A stretch of DNA of 6,954 nucleotides, from positions 1-6,954 of the forward strand of contig JAVBYK010000420.1 in assembly GCA_030824095.1 (NCBI GenBank), given 5' to 3'. The first letter of the stretch is position 1; every line of letters starts with the position of its first letter. Made by a program: the position numbers and the translations under genes. The notes under the pieces are model-generated. The model saw only the letters and a program-made list of their open reading frames with translations. It did not search any database and had not been told where the DNA came from. This stretch comes from a bacterium. GTDB lineage: Bacteria > Pseudomonadota > Gammaproteobacteria > Burkholderiales > Burkholderiaceae_C. Positions 1-6,954 of the stretch are shown piece after piece.

Positions 1-441
1 GCGATCACCATTGCCGAGATAGCGCAAAGCCATGCGGTTTCCAAGAACCACCTGATGAAGATCGTCAACGACCTGGCGCGCCAGGGCATCCTGCAGACGA
101 CGCGGGGGCGGGGCGGTGGACTGCGCCTGCTCAAACCGGCGGCCGAGATCCGGATTGGCGATGTGGTGCGCAACTGCGAAACCGATTTCCGTATGGTCGA
201 ATGCTTTGACGCGGCCAGCAACTCCTGCACGCTGAGTGCCCATTGCAAACTCAAAAACGTGATTGGCAAGGCGCTGGACGCCTACCTGGCCGAACTCGAC
301 GGTGTGACCCTCGCCGATATCACCCAGTCAGGCCCCGTCGGCGGGCAGCCGGGTGGGGAACAGATCAGCACCGTGCATGTTGGCGATATCCAGCGGTCAG
401 TGACCCGCCGGGCTACACCGGCAGCGGGAACAGCCAAATGA
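1..441 (+). CDS. nsrR: NsrR-type Rrf2 family transcriptional regulator, 5' end cut off
   Basis: This is the C-terminal 146 residues of an Rrf2 family repressor. Its reading frame is open from base 1, and by comparison with E. coli NsrR about 24 N-terminal residues lie outside the window. The ATG at 55 is internal (HLMKIVNDL, in the recognition-helix region) and is not the start. Visible parts are the helix-turn-helix (AVSKNHLMKIVNDL), the wing (RGRGGGLRL), the family signature IRIGDVVR and the Fe-S cluster loop, with cysteines at codons 202, 226 and 244 (spacing CX7CX5C). The end of the conserved fold is LADI, followed by a low-complexity tail of about 35 residues. NsrR proteins carry a [4Fe-4S] or [2Fe-2S] cluster that nitric oxide destroys, which relieves repression of NO-detoxifying genes. 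IscR is the main alternative, but the ECFDA...C loop and the RIGDVVR-NCE context fit NsrR better. No NO-detoxification gene is visible here. The downstream genes may or may not be its targets. Confidence 0.88.
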   Translation, partial: AITIAEIAQSHAVSKNHLMKIVNDLARQGILQTTRGRGGGLRLLKPAAEIRIGDVVRNCETDFRMVECFDAASNSCTLSAHCKLKNVIGKALDAYLAELDGVTLADITQSGPVGGQPGGEQISTVHVGDIQRSVTRRATPAAGTAK

Positions 442-455
442 TTTTGAGTGAAAGT

Positions 456-468
456 AGGGCATAGCCCT
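456..468. repeat. Short inverted repeat AGGGC-ATA-GCCCT after nsrR
   Basis: Five-base arms at 456-460 and 464-468 surround a three-base loop, 15 bases after the nsrR stop codon. There is no T-tract behind it, so it is not a convincing intrinsic terminator. It could be a weak hairpin at the nsrR mRNA end or chance. Confidence 0.4.
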
Positions 469-484
469 CGTGGATATTGGATGT

Positions 485-507
485 ATTGCTATAATTATGG
501 TAGCAAT
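485..507. repeat. 7-bp perfect inverted repeat overlapping the -10 element
   Basis: The arms ATTGCTA (485-491) and TAGCAAT (501-507) are exact reverse complements around a 9-bp centre. The left arm covers the first part of the extended -10 and the right arm covers the predicted transcription start near 502. A transcript starting there would lack the left arm, so an RNA hairpin is unlikely. A protein-binding operator is the simpler reading. It could also be a copy of an intergenic palindromic repeat; that needs a genome search. Confidence 0.6.
487..495 (+). promoter_or_regulatory. Extended -10 promoter (TGCTATAAT) for the signalling operon
   Basis: TGCTATAAT at 487-495 is a perfect sigma-70 extended -10 (TGnTATAAT). 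No good -35 is seen at 16-18 bp upstream (the region around 466-473 reads cctcgtgg), which fits the known rule that extended -10 promoters tolerate a poor -35. The surrounding bases, roughly 470-545, are clearly more AT-rich than the genes. A start near 502 would leave a leader of about 40 bases before the ATG at 545. The whole 103-bp gap between nsrR and the next gene holds only this promoter and the two inverted repeats. Confidence 0.55.
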
Positions 508-544
508 TGATGGGTGCGCAGTCCTGCTGCAAAATGGACATCCG

Positions 545-1420
545 ATGCTTTCCGACACGCACACCACCATGGACCCCGCCCATTCCGAACTCTCCCGGGC
601 GATGGTGTCGGCGGTGGAGCGGATGCAGGCCTTTCCGGTCAGCGTGCAGAGCATCCTGAAGCTGACCGGTGATGCCGCCTGCTCCCCCAAGGAGCTGGTG
701 GAGGTGATTCATAAGGACCCCATCGTCACCGTCAAGATCCTGCGGGTGGTGAATTCGGTCTACTACAGCCTGCCCCGGAAAATCATCTCGGTTGACCACG
801 CCGTGGTGCTGCTGGGCTTCAACACCATCAAGAATCTGGCGCTGAGCATTGCCGCGGTGGGCATGCTGCCGACCAATCCCCTGGCGGGCTTTGACGGGCA
901 GCGTTACCTGTTGCATTCCCTGACCGTGGCGGGCCTGGCGCGCCAGCTGGCGAGCCGGTTTACCCAGGCCGACCCGCAGGATTTCTTCATTGCCGGCCTG
1001 CTGCACGACTTTGGCAAGGTGGTGGTGGCCCAGTGCATGCCGGCCGAATTCCGGCGGGCGCGGGAGTACGGCCTGTGGAACGAAACCTCCCTGCACGTGG
1101 CCCTGCAGGCAGTGGCGGGTGTGGACCACGCCGAGATCGGGGCCATGCTGCTGGAGAAGTGGCGTTTTCCCGCGGTGTTGGTTGCGGCCATTCGCCAGCA
1201 GCACTGTGTGGAACCGGATTGCAGCGACATGGCGTTGGCGGTTTACGCCGCCAACCAGATCAGCAATCGCCTGGGCATGGATTTCGGTGCCACGCCCCAG
1301 TTGCAGGAGCTGATTCCTGCGATGGCGCAGCGGCTGGGCGGTACACTGGACCAGATCACGCAGGCAATGGGTGATCTGGAGCCCCTGCTCCAGGAAGCCA
1401 GACGGTTTTCACGAATTTGA
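545..1420 (+). CDS. HDOD domain protein
   Basis: A 291-residue protein made almost entirely of one HDOD domain, running from about residue 29 (FPVSVQSILKL) to about 225, with a short helical C-terminal tail. HDOD proteins are relatives of HD hydrolases that usually act in signalling without known catalysis. Family marks are DPIVTVKILRVVN, the helix after LHSLTVAGLARQL, the loop LLHDFGK (H154, D155, K158) and HAEIGAMLLEKW (H195). H124 and H220 may also match metal-site histidines of HD enzymes. The helix AVYAANQISN has no aspartate where active HD enzymes have their last ligand. No signal peptide or membrane segment is seen, so it should be cytoplasmic. The frame is open back to a GTG at 470, but that stretch is AT-rich and contains the -10, so ATG 545 (weak TGGA 6 bases upstream) is preferred. 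ATG 569 is also possible. It leads the putative operon, 32 bp before the response regulator. Confidence 0.9.
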   Translation: MLSDTHTTMDPAHSELSRAMVSAVERMQAFPVSVQSILKLTGDAACSPKELVEVIHKDPIVTVKILRVVNSVYYSLPRKIISVDHAVVLLGFNTIKNLALSIAAVGMLPTNPLAGFDGQRYLLHSLTVAGLARQLASRFTQADPQDFFIAGLLHDFGKVVVAQCMPAEFRRAREYGLWNETSLHVALQAVAGVDHAEIGAMLLEKWRFPAVLVAAIRQQHCVEPDCSDMALAVYAANQISNRLGMDFGATPQLQELIPAMAQRLGGTLDQITQAMGDLEPLLQEARRFSRI

Positions 1421-1438
1421 GGGTAAGTTCTTTGCAAC

Positions 1439-1442
1439 GGAG
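1439..1442 (+). promoter_or_regulatory. Ribosome binding site (GGAG) that fixes the start at 1453
   Basis: GGAG lies 10 bases before the ATG at 1453. It supports this start over the in-frame TTG at 1417, which overlaps the previous stop codon and has no Shine-Dalgarno sequence at a proper distance. Confidence 0.6.
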
Positions 1443-1452
1443 TCCAGCACCA

Positions 1453-2799
1453 ATGGCCCCAGAACCAGAAACAACGCAGCCCCGACGCACCACCATCCTG
1501 TGCGTGGATGACGAGCCCAGCATTCTGTCCGCACTGCGACGTCTGTTCCGGGCGCGTGGCTTCCAGGTGCTGGCCGCCGAAAGTGGCCAGGCCGGGCTGG
1601 CCCTGCTGGAAACCGAGGTGGTGGACCTGGTGATCTCCGACATGCGCATGCCCGAGATGGACGGCGTGGTGTTTCTGGAGCATGTGCGCCAGCGCTGGCC
1701 CGACATCCTGCGCCTGCTGCTCACCGGCTATGCCGACATCACCTCCATCATGGGTGCCATCAACCGGGGCGAGATCTACCGCTACATCGCCAAACCCTGG
1801 GATGACAACGACATCATCCTCACCGTGCAGGGCGCCCTGGAGCGCAGCGCGCTGGAGAAGGAAAAGAAGCGGCTGGAAGCCCTGGTGCTGCGCCAGAACG
1901 AAGAGCTCAAGACCATCAACGCCAGCCTGGAGATCAAGGTCGAGCAGCGCACCAGTGAACTCCGGCACGCCAACGCGGCCCTGCTGGGCGCCAATGAGCG
2001 GCTCAAGAGCAACTTTCTCACCTCCATCAAGATGTTCACCGGGCTGATCGAGCTGCGTGACAGCAAGCTGGCCGGACACTCCCGGCGCGTCGCCGATCTG
2101 GCCCGGCGCCTGGCGCAAACCCTGGGGCTGGACGTCAAGCAGGTGCAGGAAGTGTTTGTGGCCGGACTGCTGCATGCCATCGGCAAGGTGGGCTTTGACG
2201 ATGCACTGCTGGGCACACCGGTGGCAAGCATGAATCCGCACCAGCTGGATGTCTACCGCAAACATCCCAAGCGGGCCGAGCAACTGCTGATGCCGCTGAG
2301 CGAGTTGAAATCCACCGTGGAAATCATTGGCGCGCAGTTGGAGCGGTACGACGGATCGGGCTACCCCAACGGCGTGGCCAGCCGCCACATTCCACTGGGT
2401 GCCCGCATCCTGGCCGTGGCCAGCGACTTTCACAGCCTGCAGGTCGGGGTGCAGGAGGCGCGCGCCCTGAGCCACCCGCAGGCGCTGGCAGCGGTCCTGC
2501 AGGGCAAGGGCCATCAGTACGACCCGCTGGTGGTCGAGGCGCTGGAGTCGCTGGAGGGCGGTGTCGCAGCGGAGGAGCCCCAACCCGATGCCGCCAAGGA
2601 GAAGACCGTTCGTTCCCACGAACTGCAGGCCGGCATGGTGCTGGCCAGCGACCTGATTTCACCCAGCGGTTTGCTGCTGCTGACGGCCGGGCATGTGCTG
2701 GACGATGCCGTCATCCGCAAGATCATTGCCTTCGAGCGCTCCGTTGAGCTGAAACTGACCGCAGAGGTGAGGCTGGATGGAAACGAAGGCAAACCCTGA
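1453..2799 (+). CDS. Response regulator with degenerate HD-GYP output domain
   Basis: A 448-residue two-domain protein. Residues about 15-135 are a complete receiver: acidic pair D19/D20, phosphoacceptor D63 (VISDMRMPEMDG), T91 and K114 (IAKPW). A coiled coil follows (about 136-195, rich in E, K and L). Residues about 196-370 are an HD-GYP domain with the family layout (H209 in AGHSRRVA, GLLHxIGK, H271, GSGYPNG, IPLGARILAVA). The metal site is damaged. The HD aspartate is Ala242, the usual HH before ER-DGSGYP is Gln295-Leu296, and the aspartates of the later VAD-D motif are Ser324 and His327. HD-GYP enzymes hydrolyse cyclic-di-GMP with these residues, so this one is probably inactive. The GYP loop, known in RpfG to contact GGDEF proteins, is kept. 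A C-terminal module (LQAGMVLASDLISPSG...LLTAGHVLDD, about 390-430) resembles the short tail on some HD-GYP and HDOD proteins. It is the only receiver in the window and the probable target of the two kinases downstream. Confidence 0.93.
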   Translation: MAPEPETTQPRRTTILCVDDEPSILSALRRLFRARGFQVLAAESGQAGLALLETEVVDLVISDMRMPEMDGVVFLEHVRQRWPDILRLLLTGYADITSIMGAINRGEIYRYIAKPWDDNDIILTVQGALERSALEKEKKRLEALVLRQNEELKTINASLEIKVEQRTSELRHANAALLGANERLKSNFLTSIKMFTGLIELRDSKLAGHSRRVADLARRLAQTLGLDVKQVQEVFVAGLLHAIGKVGFDDALLGTPVASMNPHQLDVYRKHPKRAEQLLMPLSELKSTVEIIGAQLERYDGSGYPNGVASRHIPLGARILAVASDFHSLQVGVQEARALSHPQALAAVLQGKGHQYDPLVVEALESLEGGVAAEEPQPDAAKEKTVRSHELQAGMVLASDLISPSGLLLLTAGHVLDDAVIRKIIAFERSVELKLTAEVRLDGNEGKP

Positions 2800-2825
2800 C
2801 TTGGTGAGCGTAACGCCTAAGCCCC

Positions 2826-5492
2826 ATGACCGACAAAGCTGATCACGCGCCCGCGCTTCACCGCCTGCAGAATTTGTATTCCGCGTTGATCGCCTGCGAT
2901 CACGCCATCATTCGCAGTACCCATCGCGCGGACCTGTTTGATGCGATCTGCAGCAATGTGGTCAAGCTGTCGCATGTGCGTGTTGCGTGGATCGGCACCG
3001 TCGATATCGGCAGCCAGCGGGTATGGCCGCAAGCGCATGCCGGCGAGGGCTGGAACTACTTCGAGTGGGCGAAGTTGATTGCCGACATTGACCAGCTACC
3101 CAACCAGGGTCCGGCTGGAGTGGCCATTCATGAGACGCGTGCGATCTGGTCCCATGATCTGTTGCACGATCCTGACACCGCGGGAATGCGCGAATTGGCC
3201 CAGGCGCAAGGCTGGCGAGCCGCAGCAGTGCTGCCCTTGACTGCGGGGGGGCGTACCATCGGCGCCCTGTCACTCTATGCCGATGCGGGCAACGCCTTCG
3301 AGACGCGAGAGCGTGACTTGCTGCTGCAGTTGGCATCCAACATCAGTTACGCGCTGGATGTGTTTGAGCTGGATGCACAAAGGCGGGAGGCGGAATACGC
3401 GTTGCAGGAAAGTGAGGTGCGCTACAGCGCGCTGTTTGCCAGCAACTGCATGCCCATGCTGGTGGTGGACCCGAGCGACGGGCGGATTGTGGACGCCAAC
3501 ATCCGGGCCGTCAGCTTCTACGGCTGGGATCTGGATACCTTCAAATCCATGAACGTGATGGATGTGAATGTTCTGAGCCCGGACCAGATTCGCCAGGAAA
3601 TGGCGCATGCGGTCAATGCCAATAAATCCTATTTTGACTTTCAGCACCGGTTGGCGTCCGGTGAGGTGCGCAATGTGGAGGTCTTCAGCAGCCCCATCAG
3701 CTTCAGTGGGCAGACCTACCTGATATCCGCGATTCACGACGTGACCGAACGGCGCCGTTTGGAGTCACAAGTGCACAGCGGCCACACCCTGACCCAGCGC
3801 TTCATCGATCAATTGCCCGGAACCGCTTTCGTCAAGGACAGCCAGTTGCGCTTGCTGATGGTCAATCGGCACCTGGGCAAGCAGTTGGGCATGGAGCCCA
3901 AGGATCTGATTGGCAAGACCGCTCACGACATTTTCCCGAAAGAGTTTGCCGATCTGGTCACGGATCTGGACCGCATGATGCTGGAGCAGGGTGGCAGCCG
4001 TACGTTTGAAGAGGTCTTCAATGGGCGCCACAGTGACACCAACTTGTTTGTCATCGACAACGGCACCGGCCAGCCCATGCTGGGTGGCTTCAGTGTTGAT
4101 GTCACCGAACGATACCGGTCTGCCGCCCGGTCCAATGCCCTGCTGCAGGTCAATGAACTGGGTAGCCGGCTGCCCGAGAAGGAGTTCTTGAAGGCGGGTC
4201 TGGAACTGGCAGAAAAGGTCACGTACAGCAAGATCGGTTTTCTGCACTTCGTCAACGACGACCAGCAGACCCTGGAACTGGTTACGTGGACCTCGGGTGC
4301 ACTGCAGGGCTGCACAGCGGTGTCGGACTCGCATTACCCGGTTGACCATGCCGGCATCTGGGCCGATGCCCTGCGCACGCAGCAGCCCATGGTCTGCAAT
4401 GACTACACCAGCTATCCGGGGCGTCGCGGGCTGCCGCAAGGCCATGCGGGACTTGACCGTGTGGTCTCTGTTCCGATCATGGAACACGGACTGGTACGCA
4501 TGATTCTGGGCGTCGGAAACAAGGACGGTGCTTACGACGACTTCGACGTGTTCTCGCTGCTCCTGTTTGGCAACGACATTTGGCGCATCGTCCAGCGGGC
4601 GCGGGCCGAGGCCGCGCTGCAGCAGCGGGTCGACGAGCTGGTGGTCCTCAACCACAAACTGTCGCAGACACAGCTGCAACTGTTGCAGTCTGAAAAGATG
4701 GCGTCCGTCGGACAGCTGGCCTCCGGCGTTGCGCATGAGATCAACAACCCCATCGGCTTTGTCAAATCCAACCTCAGCACCCTGGCAACCTATGTTGACA
4801 ACCTGCTGCACATCGTCCAGGCCTACGAACAGGTCGAGGGCGAACTGGGGGCCAGCGCCGCTGCGGCATTTGAGGCGGTGCACCGGCGCAAGCAGGAGCT
4901 GGATTACGACTACCTGGCCAATGACCTGGCCCAGCTGATCGAAGAGTCCCGCGACGGCGTGCAACGCGTCAGCAAGATCGTGCTGGACCTGAAGAACTTC
5001 TCCCGCTCCGGCGATGGGGCCAAGGAATGGGCCGACCTGCATTCCGGAATCGAGAGCACCATCAACGTGGTCTGGAACCAGCTCAAATACAAGGTCGAGG
5101 TGGTGCGTGAGTACGGCGAGCTGCCGCTGGTGCATTGTGTGGCCTCACAGATCAACCAGGTGGTCATGAACCTGCTGACCAATGCCGAGCAAGCCATCAG
5201 CGGGCGTGGTCACATCACCATCCGCACCGGATGTGACGGCGATCAGGTCTGGTTTGAGGTGCAGGACGACGGCTCAGGCATCACACCGGCCAACCAGGCG
5301 CGCATATTTGAGCCTTTTTACACCAGCAAGCCGGTGGGGCAGGGCACTGGCCTGGGACTGTCGATTGCCTTCGGCATCGTGCAGCGGCACCAGGGGCATA
5401 TCACCGTGCAATCAACCCCCGGCCAGGGCAGCACCTTCCGCGTGACGCTGCCCGTCGATGCCCCCACGCCCGAGCTGCAACCCCAGGAATAG
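2826..5492 (+). CDS. Soluble GAF-PAS-PAS-GAF sensor histidine kinase
   Basis: An 888-residue sensor kinase with no membrane segment or signal peptide, hence cytoplasmic. Order of domains: GAF (about 10-187), PAS (about 195-310, ending DVTERRR), PAS of the PAS_4 type (about 326-430, FVKDSQLRLLMVN...GKTAHDIFP, ending DVTERYR) and a second GAF (about 436-592; SKIGFLHFV, PVDHAGIWADALR, NDYTSYPG and VGNKDGAYDDFDV are typical of a GAF subtype found in large bacterial kinases). A coiled coil leads into the dimerisation domain with phosphoacceptor H637 (GVAHEINNPIGF) and a longer-than-usual hairpin. The ATPase domain has the N box (N782 and N786), G1 (D815, G816, G818), F box (FEPFYTSKP) and G2 (G840-TGLGL). 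All catalytic motifs are intact. No receiver or HPt domain is attached, so it should phosphorylate a separate regulator, with the receiver gene 26 bp upstream the first candidate. The ATG at 2826 has only a weak, distant Shine-Dalgarno-like GGTGAG (17 bases away), so translation may depend on coupling. Ligands of the sensor domains cannot be told from sequence. Confidence 0.93.
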   Translation: MTDKADHAPALHRLQNLYSALIACDHAIIRSTHRADLFDAICSNVVKLSHVRVAWIGTVDIGSQRVWPQAHAGEGWNYFEWAKLIADIDQLPNQGPAGVAIHETRAIWSHDLLHDPDTAGMRELAQAQGWRAAAVLPLTAGGRTIGALSLYADAGNAFETRERDLLLQLASNISYALDVFELDAQRREAEYALQESEVRYSALFASNCMPMLVVDPSDGRIVDANIRAVSFYGWDLDTFKSMNVMDVNVLSPDQIRQEMAHAVNANKSYFDFQHRLASGEVRNVEVFSSPISFSGQTYLISAIHDVTERRRLESQVHSGHTLTQRFIDQLPGTAFVKDSQLRLLMVNRHLGKQLGMEPKDLIGKTAHDIFPKEFADLVTDLDRMMLEQGGSRTFEEVFNGRHSDTNLFVIDNGTGQPMLGGFSVDVTERYRSAARSNALLQVNELGSRLPEKEFLKAGLELAEKVTYSKIGFLHFVNDDQQTLELVTWTSGALQGCTAVSDSHYPVDHAGIWADALRTQQPMVCNDYTSYPGRRGLPQGHAGLDRVVSVPIMEHGLVRMILGVGNKDGAYDDFDVFSLLLFGNDIWRIVQRARAEAALQQRVDELVVLNHKLSQTQLQLLQSEKMASVGQLASGVAHEINNPIGFVKSNLSTLATYVDNLLHIVQAYEQVEGELGASAAAAFEAVHRRKQELDYDYLANDLAQLIEESRDGVQRVSKIVLDLKNFSRSGDGAKEWADLHSGIESTINVVWNQLKYKVEVVREYGELPLVHCVASQINQVVMNLLTNAEQAISGRGHITIRTGCDGDQVWFEVQDDGSGITPANQARIFEPFYTSKPVGQGTGLGLSIAFGIVQRHQGHITVQSTPGQGSTFRVTLPVDAPTPELQPQE

Positions 5493-5497
5493 GAGAG
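5491..5497 (+). promoter_or_regulatory. Strong ribosome binding site overlapping the preceding stop codon
   Basis: AGGAGAG sits 8 bases before the ATG at 5506 and shares two bases with the TAG stop (5490-5492) of the upstream kinase gene. It fixes the hemerythrin-kinase start and suggests translational coupling of the two kinases. Confidence 0.8.
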
Positions 5498-5505
5498 TGT
5501 TACGT

Positions 5506-6954
<1,449 letters not shown>

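Noticed and set aside
456..468. Intrinsic terminator after nsrR
   Set aside because: Stem of only five base pairs and no following T-tract.
470..544. In-frame N-terminal extension of the HDOD protein from GTG 470 or ATG 497
   Set aside because: The stretch is AT-rich, contains the extended -10 and an inverted repeat, has no good ribosome binding site, and encodes residues that do not belong to the HDOD fold.
1417..1452. TTG start at 1417 for the response regulator, overlapping the HDOD stop
   Set aside because: No Shine-Dalgarno at a suitable distance, while ATG 1453 has GGAG 10 bases upstream and lies close to the receiver domain start.
1243..2619. Long minus-strand open frame (458 codons) opposite the response regulator
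   Set aside because: It lies antisense to a clear REC/HD-GYP gene, is rich in H, Q, G and L as expected for the complement of GC-rich coding DNA, and shows no recognisable domain.
3765..5135. Long minus-strand open frame (456 codons) opposite the GAF/PAS kinase
   Set aside because: Antisense shadow of an unmistakable kinase gene, with biased composition and no motif.

Overview
The window is GC-rich, densely packed and coded entirely on the + strand. The genes and their style point to a betaproteobacterium, most likely of the order Burkholderiales (Comamonadaceae-like). That placement is inferred from codon use and gene content and was not tested by any search.

Layout: (1) positions 1-441 hold the 3' part of an nsrR-type Rrf2 repressor with a full set of three Fe-S cysteines. 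(2) Positions 442-544 are a short AT-richer gap with a perfect extended -10 hexamer lying inside a 7-bp inverted repeat. This is the likely promoter of the genes that follow. (3) Positions 545-1420 encode a stand-alone HDOD protein. (4) Positions 1453-2799 encode a response regulator with an intact receiver domain and an HD-GYP output domain whose metal ligands are largely lost. (5) Positions 2826-5492 encode a soluble GAF-PAS-PAS-GAF sensor histidine kinase. (6) From 5506 to the end of the window runs a second histidine kinase with an N-terminal bacteriohemerythrin domain. It is open to the last base, so its stop codon lies outside.

The four genes from 545 onward are separated by only 32, 26 and 13 bp and probably form one operon. 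The two kinases share a closely similar catalytic core and look like paralogues that have acquired different sensors. The only receiver domain in view belongs to the pseudo-HD-GYP protein. A simple reading is a branched two-component system: one kinase reads a di-iron O2/NO/redox signal, the other reads GAF/PAS ligands, and both may act on a receiver whose output works by protein contact and not by c-di-GMP hydrolysis. The HDOD protein could be a further non-enzymatic partner. The neighbouring nsrR makes nitric oxide an attractive candidate signal, but that link is inference from context.
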